Positions 1 to 7,245 of a DNA stretch of 18,992 bases are shown piece after piece; position 1 is the stretch's first letter; every line of letters starts with the position of its first letter. A program made the position numbers and the translations under genes. This DNA is from CAZEHS01 sp964649745. Lineage in GTDB: Bacteria > Bacillota > Clostridia > Peptostreptococcales > Acidaminobacteraceae. Below the pieces are notes generated by a model. The model did no database searches and was not told where the DNA came from. It worked only from the letters and a program-made list of their open reading frames with translations. The stretch spans positions 1 to 18,992 of the forward strand of contig CAZYQI010000047.1 of NCBI GenBank assembly GCA_964649745.1, in the 5' to 3' direction.

Positions 1-85
1 ATTCGGCAACAGATTTTTGTTATTTCATCTGTCTACCTTATGGGGAGCATATCAGACGGTTATAGGAACGGCTCTTTGTATCCTC

Positions 86-595
86 TTATACGGCAACAAG
101 ACGGATTGCTCCGGTGAGCAGGCTTGATTCAACATCTACCATACGTTGATTTTGTGAGCCACGGAATACCAACAGCGGATCATGAAGGGCTTTTATAAAG
201 GGGCCGTCGATCAGCAGGTCCGTGTTCCGCAGAAGACCGGCCCAGTCCGGCTGATAATCGGCTTTTTCCTTAAGCTGCTCATAGGTGTACCCGGTGTAGG
301 TGACCACATGGTAGCCCGCTTCCCGGGCTCTGGATGCCAGCTCCCGAAAGCCCTTGGCCTGCTCGAAGGGATCACCGCCGCTGAGGGTGATGCCGTCCAG
401 AAGAGGGTTCTGCCGCATCCGGTCCAGCAGCTCATTGACAGAGATCAGTGTGCCGCCATCCATGGCATGGGTCTGTGGGTTATGGCATCCGGGGCAATTG
501 TGGCGGCACCCCTGAGCAAATACCACGAAGCGTATGCCGGGACCGTCCACAATGGATTCTTCAGTTATGCCTGCAATACGGAGAGTGGTCGTCAT
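86..595 (-). CDS. nrdG: Anaerobic ribonucleotide reductase activating protein (radical SAM)
   Basis: A 169-residue radical-SAM activase that uses S-adenosylmethionine and a [4Fe-4S] cluster to install the glycyl radical on NrdD. The cluster motif CX3CX2C is visible as Cys30, Cys34 and Cys37 in GCRHNCPGCHNPQ. TLSGGDPFEQ further on is the glycine-rich SAM-binding stretch typical of NrdG. The length is normal for the family (about 150-180 residues) and the reading frame is intact. The start is the ATG at 593-595, preceded on the minus strand by an AAAAGGA ribosome binding site. It lies downstream of nrdD on the same strand, after a 291-bp spacer filled with repeats and hairpins. It probably depends on the nrdD promoter, possibly at a lower level because of the structured spacer; that last point is inference. 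Confidence 0.95.
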   Translation of the reverse strand: MTTTLRIAGITEESIVDGPGIRFVVFAQGCRHNCPGCHNPQTHAMDGGTLISVNELLDRMRQNPLLDGITLSGGDPFEQAKGFRELASRAREAGYHVVTYTGYTYEQLKEKADYQPDWAGLLRNTDLLIDGPFIKALHDPLLVFRGSQNQRMVDVESSLLTGAIRLVAV

Positions 596-620
596 AGGGG
601 GTCCTTTTCAAAGATCAATA

Positions 621-658
621 CCCTTAGCCGCAGATGGACGCAGATGAAAGGCAATGGG
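621..658 (+). repeat. Dispersed intergenic repeat A, copy 1
   Basis: A 38-bp segment in the nrdD-nrdG spacer starting CCCTTAGCCGCAGATG and ending GATGAAAGGCAATGGG. A copy identical at 31 of 38 positions lies in the opposite orientation at 13753-13790. The last 16 bases are identical in both copies (643-658 and 13753-13768). Neither copy falls in a coding sequence. The function is unknown. Confidence 0.75.
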
Positions 659-702
659 GTTTGCTGTTAACACTATAAGTCACATGAGGTGGCGTGGTTT
701 GA

Positions 703-808
703 CCTCCCTCTCGAGGGAGGTGGCAGCGTAGCTGACGGTGGGAGTAAGACAAATAAGTGGAACCAACTCCCCCTCGTCACTTCGTGTCGTTCCCCCTCGT
801 GAGGGGGA
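703..808. repeat. Folded MITE-like inverted repeat element
   Basis: Two related arms of about 43 bp, 703-745 and 766-808, face each other in inverted orientation across a 20-bp centre. Each arm carries its own small hairpin at the outer end (CCTCCCTC/GAGGGAGG in the left arm, CCCCCTC/GAGGGGG in the right) and ends inward with a TGACG...GGGAGT block. No ORF of note lies inside. The organisation is that of a non-coding palindromic repeat or MITE-like element. Its placement between nrdD and nrdG would put a large structure into a shared transcript. Confidence 0.6.
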
Positions 809-810
809 TG

Positions 811-875
811 GAGCATTGAATGCTCGTATATTTCGGGGTTCAACGCTTGACGCTCAACGCTAAACACTCAGCACG
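811..875. repeat. Palindrome plus degenerate 7-bp tandem repeats
   Basis: The stretch 811-825 is a palindrome, GAGCATT-g-AATGCTC, with 7-bp arms. The stretch 841-875 reads as five consecutive heptamers, CAACGCT, TGACGCT, CAACGCT, AAACACT and CAGCACG, that is a degenerate CAACGCT tandem array. It lies immediately downstream of the nrdD stop codon (minus strand). Biological role unknown. Confidence 0.6.
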
Positions 876-886
876 TCGCTTTTAAC

Positions 887-3199
887 CTACATATGCTTCA
901 CTCGGTCCCGCTCTTCTGCCTGTTTGGCATTGTTGAAGCGGTCCAGGGTACCTACCAGGTAGCCGGTGATGCGGCGGATCCGTTCGAAACGCATAGTGCC
1001 TTCCGTGCGGCCGCATGCCGGGCAGGTTTCGCCGATAACGCCGGTGTACCCGCAAATGGGGTCCCGGTCGATGGGATGATTGATGGAGCCGTAGCCGATC
1101 CCGCTTTCCTTCATGGCTCGGACAACCTTTTCAAAGGCCTGCAGGTTGTTGGCGGGGTCGCCGTCCAGCTCCACGTAGGTGATATGGCCTGCGTTGGTCA
1201 GCTCATGGTAAGGGGCTTCCAGCTGGATTTTGTTATAGGCGGTTGTTTTGTGGTAAACAGGAACATGGAAGCTGTTGGTGTAGTATTCGCGGTCGGTTAC
1301 GCCTTCACGGGCCCCGTAACGCTTGCGGTCCATGGCGACAAAACGGCCGGCAGTTCCCTCCGCGGGGGTTGCGATCAGGGTGAAGTTCATTCCATAGTGT
1401 TTGGTGGCTTCATCCATATGCCGGCGGAGACGGCCCACAATGGCAAGCCCCAAAGCCTGAGCCTCTGAATCTTCGCCATGATGGCCTCCGATCAAGGCCT
1501 TCAGGGTTTCGGCCAATCCGATAAAGCCCATGGAAAGGGTGCCATGCTTGAGAACCTCCCCGATTTCATCCTCCCAGCCCAGCTTCTCGGAATCCATCCA
1601 GATCCCCTGACCCATAAGGAAGGGGAAATTCTTAACTTTTTTTGCAGCCTGGATGAGATAGCGCTCGTAAAGCTGATCCACAATCAGGGCAACCTGTTCA
1701 TCGAGTAGATCATAAAATACAGGCAGGTTCCCACCGGATTCCAGCGCAATACGGGGGAGATTCAAGGTGGTGAAGCTGAGGTTCCCCCGCCCGTAGGTGA
1801 TTTCCCGACTGTCGTCGTTGGCATTTCCGATGACACGGGTACGGCAGCCCATGTAAGCTACTTCGGTTTCGGGCTTTCCGGGCACATAGTACTTTTTATT
1901 GAAGGGGGCGTCTAGGAAGCTGAAGTTGGGGAACAGCCGCTTGGCGCTGACCCGGCAGGCCAGCTGGAAGAGGTCGTAGTTGGGCTCCTCAGGGTTGTAA
2001 TTGAGGCCCTCCTTCACCTTGAAGATATGAATGGGGAATATGGGTGTTTCGCCGTTGCCTAGGCCGGATTCTGTTGCCAGGAGCAGGTTCTTTGTCACCA
2101 TGCGTCCCTCGGGAGACGTGTCGGTGCCGTAGTTGATGGAGCTGAAGGGGATTTGGGCTCCGGCCCGGCTGTGCATGGTATTGAGGTTATGTACAAAGGC
2201 CTCCATGGCCTGGTAGGTGCTGCGGTCGGTTTCGGACAGCGAACGCTGGGCAGTGAACTTTTGCAGCGTTTCAATGATCTCTTCCGTAAGACCGTGCTGG
2301 CGAAGCACCTTTTGCTCCGCATCCTGATAGGCGTTCAGGGCATCCAGCTTAGGGGTAAGTCCGTGCTCGGTCTTAATGGTGTCCATAATGCTCCGGGCGA
2401 GGGCTTCTGAATCCGATTTCCCCCCCAGAAGGTTAAGTGCCTTATCGAGATTCTGCCGATACACCCGGATAAAGGTTTTGGCAACACCGGGGGCCATGCC
2501 GTAATCGAAGTTGGGGATGCTTTGACCGCCATGCTGGTCGTTTTGGTTGGACTGTATGGCGATGCAGGCCAGAGCCGAATAGCTCTGGATGTCATTGGGT
2601 TCCCGCAGATACCCGTGGCCGGTACTGAAGCCCCCCTGGAACAGCTGGAGGATGTCGATCTGGCAGCAGGTGGTGGTTAGGGTGAGGAAGTCCAGATCGT
2701 GGATATGAATGTCACCATTCTTATGGGCTTGGGCATGGGGAGATTTTAGAACGAACATCTCATAAAACTGCTTTGCCCCCTCGGAACCGTAGCGAAGCAT
2801 GGTGCCCATGGCGGTATCGCCATCAATATTAGCATTTTCCCGCTTCATGTCGTTTTCTTGGGAATCCTTGAAGGTAAGGTCTTCAAACACCTTCATAAGG
2901 CGGGTGTTCATCTCTCGGAGCCGAGTGCGCTCCGCCCGATATAGAATGAACTCCTTGGCGGTTCGGGCATGACCGGTTTCAATGAGGATTTTTTCCACGG
3001 CGTCCTGGATTTCTTCCACACTGGGAACACGGTTTCCCCCAACCTCTGCCAGATGGTGGGCAACTTGCTCCGCCAGCTCCACCGAGGTGCCATAATCCTT
3101 GCCCCCTGTGGCGGCAGCGGCCTTGAAAATGGCATTTCCGATCTTTTCAATGTTGAAGGGGACCTCCCGGCCATCCCTTTTCCTGATTTTTATGATCAT
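887..3199 (-). CDS. nrdD: Anaerobic (class III) ribonucleoside-triphosphate reductase
   Basis: A 770-residue oxygen-sensitive glycyl-radical enzyme that reduces ribonucleoside triphosphates to deoxy forms. Residues 1 to about 92 form an ATP-cone, the allosteric nucleotide-sensing domain, followed by the ten-stranded barrel with family segments such as HIHDLDF and NQNDQHGGQSIPNFD. Cys452 in MGCRTR is the probable finger-loop cysteine. Near the C terminus Cys716, Cys726 and Cys729 (CGYTG...CPAC) are consistent with the structural zinc site; I see three cysteines there, so a fourth ligand must come from elsewhere. The glycyl-radical motif is RRITGYLVGT with the radical glycine at Gly746. The start is the ATG at 3197-3199. 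The gene leads the nrdDG unit and has a promoter with NrdR operators just upstream. Confidence 0.97.
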   Translation of the reverse strand: MIIKIRKRDGREVPFNIEKIGNAIFKAAAATGGKDYGTSVELAEQVAHHLAEVGGNRVPSVEEIQDAVEKILIETGHARTAKEFILYRAERTRLREMNTRLMKVFEDLTFKDSQENDMKRENANIDGDTAMGTMLRYGSEGAKQFYEMFVLKSPHAQAHKNGDIHIHDLDFLTLTTTCCQIDILQLFQGGFSTGHGYLREPNDIQSYSALACIAIQSNQNDQHGGQSIPNFDYGMAPGVAKTFIRVYRQNLDKALNLLGGKSDSEALARSIMDTIKTEHGLTPKLDALNAYQDAEQKVLRQHGLTEEIIETLQKFTAQRSLSETDRSTYQAMEAFVHNLNTMHSRAGAQIPFSSINYGTDTSPEGRMVTKNLLLATESGLGNGETPIFPIHIFKVKEGLNYNPEEPNYDLFQLACRVSAKRLFPNFSFLDAPFNKKYYVPGKPETEVAYMGCRTRVIGNANDDSREITYGRGNLSFTTLNLPRIALESGGNLPVFYDLLDEQVALIVDQLYERYLIQAAKKVKNFPFLMGQGIWMDSEKLGWEDEIGEVLKHGTLSMGFIGLAETLKALIGGHHGEDSEAQALGLAIVGRLRRHMDEATKHYGMNFTLIATPAEGTAGRFVAMDRKRYGAREGVTDREYYTNSFHVPVYHKTTAYNKIQLEAPYHELTNAGHITYVELDGDPANNLQAFEKVVRAMKESGIGYGSINHPIDRDPICGYTGVIGETCPACGRTEGTMRFERIRRITGYLVGTLDRFNNAKQAEERDRVKHM

Positions 3200-3225
3200 A
3201 AGTTGTCCATCCCTTTACTGGTTAA

Positions 3226-3272
3226 TACCTATATATTGTTGCCATAATTCTACATCACACCATATATGGTGT
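3226..3272 (-). promoter_or_regulatory. Tandem NrdR boxes upstream of nrdD
   Basis: The 16-bp sequence ACACCATATATGGTGT at 3257-3272 is a perfect palindrome that fits the NrdR-box consensus acaCwAtATaTwGtgt at all but one position. A second, weaker box at 3226-3241 retains the core CTATATATTGT. Their starts are 31 bp apart (15-bp linker), about three helical turns, the usual spacing of paired NrdR boxes. NrdR is the ATP-cone repressor of ribonucleotide reductase genes; its own gene is not in this window. Confidence 0.85.
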
Positions 3273-3275
3273 CAA
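3247..3275 (-). promoter_or_regulatory. Sigma-A-type promoter of nrdD
   Basis: On the minus strand TTGACA (3270-3275) is separated by exactly 17 bp from TAGAAT (3247-3252), a near-consensus housekeeping promoter. Transcription would start near 3240. One NrdR box sits inside the spacer and the other at the predicted start, so repressor binding would block RNA polymerase. Confidence 0.85.
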
Positions 3276-3323
3276 TGTGAGCGCAGTCCTATAGACAGGC
3301 TCAATAGAAACCCATATTGAGGA

Positions 3324-3357
3324 TGTCACACTTTCGTCACAACAGGGGTGATATAAT
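3324..3357 (+). promoter_or_regulatory. Two-component operon promoter with 11-bp-phased direct repeats
   Basis: A consensus -10 TATAAT (3352-3357) lacks a good -35 hexamer. In the -35 position there are two heptamers, TGTCACA (3324-3330) and CGTCACA (3335-3341), exactly 11 bp apart and ending 10 bp before the -10. Direct repeats with 11-bp phasing are the usual operator form of OmpR/PhoB-family regulators, so positive autoregulation by the downstream regulator is plausible. A 7-bp inverted repeat, CTCAATA/TATTGAG, lies just upstream at 3300-3321. Confidence 0.6.
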
Positions 3358-3392
3358 TCTATTAAGGAATAAGGCATTGTGGAGGTGTATCC

Positions 3393-4088
3393 TTGATAAA
3401 TAAAAATATAGTGATCGCGGATGATAACGAAGGGATTAGGGATATTTTGGGAGCTTATGCTCAGCGGGAGGGGTATACCCCGATTCTGGCCAAGGATGGA
3501 GAAGAAGCTTTGGAGAAATTCCAGACATATGCCCCTGTTATTCTGCTCTTGGATGTTCTGATGCCGCGCATGGACGGTTTTGAGGTGTGCCGGGAGATAC
3601 GGAAAACATCCAATGTGCCCATAATTATGATTACGGCCCGGGGGGAAGATGGAGACAGGATTCTGGGTCTGGATACCGGGGCGGACGATTATATCGTGAA
3701 GCCCTTCAGTCCGGGTGAGGTGATGGCCAGAGTACGGGCGGTACTCCGGCGAATGGATATTGGGGATTCCCAAGTCCAGGATGTGCTAAAGCTTTCGGGA
3801 CTGGAGATCACCATGTCCGACTATGAGGTGAAGATGGACGGCGAGACCATGAGTCTTACAAAAAAAGAGATAGAAATCCTTTGGCTGATGGCATCAAACC
3901 CTGGGAGGGTATTTTCCCGAGAAAATCTCCTGAACAGCGTTTGGGGCTATGACTACTTCGGTGACGCCCGTACGGTGGACACTCATATCAAGCGGATCCG
4001 AGCCAAGCTCAACCGTCAGGAAGAGGCCGGATGGGATATCAAGACAGTGTGGGGTGTGGGCTACAAGCTGGAGGTGAAGCATGCTTAA
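3393..4088 (+). CDS. OmpR/PhoB-family response regulator
   Basis: A 231-residue two-component response regulator. The receiver domain (about residues 4-120) has the acidic pair Asp10/Asp11, phosphoacceptor Asp54 in LLDVLMPRMDG, Thr81 and Lys103 (VKPF). A winged-helix DNA-binding domain of the OmpR type follows (about residues 130-229), ending in the recognisable SVWGYDYFGDARTVDTHIKRIRAKL...VWGVGYKL. Translation starts at a TTG (3393-3395). This start is supported by GGAGGTG at 3381-3387, five bases upstream, and by the receiver domain beginning directly after it. The last 8 bases overlap the kinase gene, so the two are translationally coupled. The phased repeats upstream suggest autoregulation. 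The stimulus cannot be told from sequence. Confidence 0.95.
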   Translation: MINKNIVIADDNEGIRDILGAYAQREGYTPILAKDGEEALEKFQTYAPVILLLDVLMPRMDGFEVCREIRKTSNVPIIMITARGEDGDRILGLDTGADDYIVKPFSPGEVMARVRAVLRRMDIGDSQVQDVLKLSGLEITMSDYEVKMDGETMSLTKKEIEILWLMASNPGRVFSRENLLNSVWGYDYFGDARTVDTHIKRIRAKLNRQEEAGWDIKTVWGVGYKLEVKHA

Positions 4089-5874
4089 GAAACGGATTGC
4101 CTATCAGCTTACGGCGGGGTTCGTTGCCATTGTTCTGATTGCCATGCTGATTCTTGGAGCCTTCTTCATACGCATGTTTCACAGCTATGCAGTGGAAAGT
4201 CGGAAAACAACCATGCTGAACAGAGCCCACAGCATTGCGGGAATTATGGCGGAAACCGTTCCAGGTGGAAATGGTTTTCGAGGCATGGGCGGTTTCATGC
4301 GGTTTCTCAACACCATGACCGACTCCGATGTATGGATCCTGGATGCCAGTGGGAACCCTTGGGTCATTGAAGGCAAGGGCATGGGCAGCATCGGGGGAGG
4401 AAATCAGAGTCAGTTTGTCAGCAAAGCCCCCTTGCCCCCGGAAGCATCCGCGATAATTGCCACCGTCATGGAGGGGGAGGATTCCGTAAGCGAAGGCTTC
4501 AGTGGTCTATATAATGAAGCAACCATTACCGTAGGAACGCCCATCTTGAGAAGTGATTCTCAGGTGATGGGGGTGGTGCTGCTCAATGCGCCGGTGGCCG
4601 ATGTGGCCCTTATGACCCATAGTGCCGTAAGGATTCTTCTGATCAGTCTTGGAGCAGCCCTGTTGGCGGCAGTAGCACTGGGAATGGCTTATTCCCAGCG
4701 TTTTACCAGACCTCTTAAAGAAATGAACCGGGTGGCCATGGCCATGGCAGAGGGAGATTACGATTCCAGAGCGGCCATCCCCCGGCAGGATGAGCTGGGG
4801 CAGCTGGGAGATTCTCTGGACAAGCTGGCCGAAAACCTGGGAAACACCATGGATCTTCTGTACCAGGAAAAAGGAAAGCTCAGCGACATCATATCCAGTA
4901 TATCGGAAGGGATCCTATCCTTTGATGCCAACAGGAATCTCTTGAGCACCAATGCCAAGCTGATTGAAATAATGGAATACCAAGGAGTGGACGTTCAGGA
5001 TGCCATTCAATCCGATTTCGAGAAGCTTGGTCTGAACGGAGCTCTGGAGCAGGTGATGGCAGAAAAATCCTCCACGCAGGCAGTTCGTGTATTTAAAGGA
5101 AAGCACCTTAAATTCACCTTGTCGCCCATTGCGGACAATCATCAGGAGATTACCGGGGTAGTGGCCCTGGTCCAGGATATAAGCGAAAGTGAAAGGTTGG
5201 AGCAGCTCCGACGGGATTTTGTAGCCAATGTGTCCCATGAATTCAGAACCCCCCTTACGGTGATCAAGGGCTCCCTGGAAGCCCTGGCAGATGGAACGGT
5301 TACAGAGCCGGAGTCGGTTTCCCGTTATTATGGGCGGCTCCAGGCCGAAACCCGGGCCTTGGAGCGGCTGGTAGGAGATCTTCTGGACCTGTCCAGGCTT
5401 CAGGCAGAGACCCTCAGCCTTCATCTGGAACCGGTTAATAGTTTTGAAGTGATGACAGATGCCGTTAAAGGGATTCAGGAAATCGCTCACGAGAAAGGCA
5501 TTGACATCGTATTCCATGGGGAGGAGGCTGTCCCCCCTGTGCTTGGGGATTATGACAGGCTTCGTCAGCTCTTCATCATATTTCTGGACAATGCGGTCAA
5601 GTACTCTCCTAAAGAGAGCGCCGTCACGGTTTCCTTACGCGGTGGGGAGCGTCTGACAGTCACCATAGAAGATCAAGGGGCGGGCATATCCCCAGAGGAG
5701 CTTCCTTATATATGGGACCGCTTCTATCAGGGGGACGCGTCCAGGGAAAGTCACGGTACCGGTCTGGGGCTTTCCATCGCGGCCAGACTGATCGCCTTGC
5801 ATAATGGGACGGTCACCGTGAACAGCCACATCGGCAAGGGCACGGTATTCACCCTGACGTTCCCGATCCAATAG
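4081..5874 (+). CDS. Membrane sensor histidine kinase (HAMP-PAS-HisKA-HATPase)
   Basis: A 597-residue kinase partner of the preceding regulator. Transmembrane segments lie at about residues 12-31 and 183-204 and enclose an extracytoplasmic sensor of about 150 residues with a Gly-rich stretch. These are followed by HAMP (about 205-258), a PAS-like region (about 265-370) and the dimerisation domain with phosphoacceptor His386 in VANVSHEFRTPL. The C-terminal ATPase domain shows N box DNAVKYSP, DQGAGI, the F-box-like WDRFYQGD and GTGLGLSIA. This architecture is that of PhoR/ResE/WalK-type kinases, but orthology to any of these is not assured. The ATG at 4081 overlaps the regulator stop by 8 bp. 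Both key His and ATP-binding motifs are present, so it should be active. Confidence 0.95.
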   Translation: MLKKRIAYQLTAGFVAIVLIAMLILGAFFIRMFHSYAVESRKTTMLNRAHSIAGIMAETVPGGNGFRGMGGFMRFLNTMTDSDVWILDASGNPWVIEGKGMGSIGGGNQSQFVSKAPLPPEASAIIATVMEGEDSVSEGFSGLYNEATITVGTPILRSDSQVMGVVLLNAPVADVALMTHSAVRILLISLGAALLAAVALGMAYSQRFTRPLKEMNRVAMAMAEGDYDSRAAIPRQDELGQLGDSLDKLAENLGNTMDLLYQEKGKLSDIISSISEGILSFDANRNLLSTNAKLIEIMEYQGVDVQDAIQSDFEKLGLNGALEQVMAEKSSTQAVRVFKGKHLKFTLSPIADNHQEITGVVALVQDISESERLEQLRRDFVANVSHEFRTPLTVIKGSLEALADGTVTEPESVSRYYGRLQAETRALERLVGDLLDLSRLQAETLSLHLEPVNSFEVMTDAVKGIQEIAHEKGIDIVFHGEEAVPPVLGDYDRLRQLFIIFLDNAVKYSPKESAVTVSLRGGERLTVTIEDQGAGISPEELPYIWDRFYQGDASRESHGTGLGLSIAARLIALHNGTVTVNSHIGKGTVFTLTFPIQ

Positions 5875-5921
5875 AAAACTGTCAAAAAAACACAAATCCG
5901 AAGGCGGGACACATTTCGGCC

Positions 5922-5937
5922 TTGCCCCCTTGGGCAA
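5922..5937 (+). terminator. Weak hairpin after the kinase gene
   Basis: TTGCCC (5922-5927) and GGGCAA (5932-5937) form a 6-bp stem with a 4-base loop about 50 bp after the kinase stop. No T-tract follows, so it may be only a pause site or a poor terminator. Confidence 0.3.
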
Positions 5938-5968
5938 CTGATGGATTCAAGGGCTCCAGAAACTTTTA

Positions 5969-5997
5969 TTGATTATAGTTTGTGTTTACTCTATAAT
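5969..5997 (+). promoter_or_regulatory. Promoter of the carboxynorspermidine operon
   Basis: TTGATT (5969-5974) is followed after a 17-bp spacer by a perfect TATAAT (5992-5997). It lies 39 bases upstream of the ATG at 6037, leaving a short leader that contains a strong AAAGGAGGT ribosome binding site. Confidence 0.7.
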
Positions 5998-6036
5998 GAA
6001 TTTTGCAGCAAAAAAACATTTAAAGGAGGTCGACAA

Positions 6037-7236
6037 ATGGCCAAAGCCCTTATCATTGGAGCTGGAGGTGTGGCCCAAGTAGTGGTACACAAGTGTTGTC
6101 AAAACCCGGAGGTATTTGAGGAAATCTGCATCGCCAGCAGAACGCAGTCAAAATGCGATGCACTCAAGGAAAAGCTGGACGGGGGGCGCACCAAGATTCA
6201 GACAGCCCAGGTTGATGCGGACAAAACTGAGGAAGTCATTGAACTGATCAGAAAATTCCAACCAGAAATCGTAATCAACGTTGCTTTACCGTACCAGGAT
6301 CTCACCATTATGGATGCGTGCCTGGCCACAGGGGTCCATTATCTTGACACTGCCAACTATGAGCCACTGGATACGGCAAAGTTCGAATATAAATGGCAGT
6401 GGGCTTACCGTGAGCGGTTTGAGAAGGCTGGTCTTACAGCCATTCTCGGCTGCGGCTTCGATCCGGGGGTTTCCGGAATTTTCTGCGCCCACGCGATGAA
6501 GCACCATTTCGACGAAATTCACACCATCGATATCCTCGACGCCAACGGCGGGGACCACGGTTACCCATTCGCAACCAATTTTAACCCGGAGATCAATATT
6601 CGCGAAATCACGGCCAACGGTCGTTATTGGGAAAAGGGCGAGTTTATCGAGACAGAGCCCCTTGAGATCAAACGGGAGTACAACTTCGAAGGCATCGGTC
6701 AGAAGGACATGTACCTTCTCTACCATGAGGAGCTGGAGTCCCTTGCCAACAATATGAAAGGTATCCAAAAAATCCGTTTCTGGATGACCTTCGGCCAAAA
6801 GTACATCACGCACCTGAATGTGCTTGAGAACGTCGGTATGACCTCCATCGAGCCCATCATGTACGAGGGCAGGGAAATTGTGCCCCTGCAGTTCCTGAAG
6901 GCCATTCTTCCGGACCCGGCGTCCCTGGGCCCCAGAACCAAGGGCAAGACCAATATCGGTTGTATCTTCCAGGGTATCAAGGACGGTAAGCCCAAAACCT
7001 ATCAAGTATACAACATCTGCGACCATGAGGAGTGCTACAAGGAAGTGGGCTCCCAAGCCATCTCCTACACCACCGGGGTACCGGCTATGATCGGCGCCAT
7101 GATGCTGTTGAAGGGGCTTTGGAAGAAGCCCGGCGTTTACAACGTGGAAGAGTTCGATCCGGATCCGTTTATGGCGGAACTGAACCGATGCGGCCTGCCC
7201 TGGAAAGAGAATCTCTCTCCTGTGCTGGTTGACTAG
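6037..7236 (+). CDS. Carboxynorspermidine/carboxyspermidine synthase (saccharopine dehydrogenase family)
   Basis: A 399-residue NAD(P)H-dependent enzyme of the saccharopine dehydrogenase-like family. In this pathway it condenses aspartate semialdehyde with putrescine (or diaminopropane) and reduces the product to carboxyspermidine (or carboxynorspermidine). The N-terminal Rossmann motif is GAGGVAQV (residues 8-15). CIASRTQSKC, INVALPYQDLTIMDACLATGVHYLDTANYE and GCGFDPGVSGIF are characteristic blocks. The frame stays open upstream to an ATG at 5941, but the ATG at 6037, placed six bases after AAAGGAGGT and directly before the Rossmann strand, is the real start; the upstream one lies before the promoter's -10. 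The gene ends 9 bp before the decarboxylase gene, which supports this assignment over lysine-pathway saccharopine dehydrogenase. Confidence 0.9.
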   Translation: MAKALIIGAGGVAQVVVHKCCQNPEVFEEICIASRTQSKCDALKEKLDGGRTKIQTAQVDADKTEEVIELIRKFQPEIVINVALPYQDLTIMDACLATGVHYLDTANYEPLDTAKFEYKWQWAYRERFEKAGLTAILGCGFDPGVSGIFCAHAMKHHFDEIHTIDILDANGGDHGYPFATNFNPEINIREITANGRYWEKGEFIETEPLEIKREYNFEGIGQKDMYLLYHEELESLANNMKGIQKIRFWMTFGQKYITHLNVLENVGMTSIEPIMYEGREIVPLQFLKAILPDPASLGPRTKGKTNIGCIFQGIKDGKPKTYQVYNICDHEECYKEVGSQAISYTTGVPAMIGAMMLLKGLWKKPGVYNVEEFDPDPFMAELNRCGLPWKENLSPVLVD

Positions 7237-7245
7237 GTCACGGCC

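Noticed and set aside
673..867. A 64-codon open frame in the nrdD-nrdG spacer
   Set aside because: It is composed almost entirely of the inverted-repeat and heptamer sequences; the Pro/His-rich translation is what such repeats give by chance.
841..875. CRISPR-like array
   Set aside because: The units are only 7 bp, contiguous and degenerate, without spacers, and no cas gene is in the window.
893..1468. A 191-codon open frame on the plus strand
   Set aside because: Antisense to the C-terminal part of nrdD, including its glycyl-radical region; a coding shadow.
3255..3773. A 172-codon open frame on the minus strand across the regulator promoter
   Set aside because: It overlaps the receiver domain of the response regulator and reads through the NrdR box; no domain is visible.
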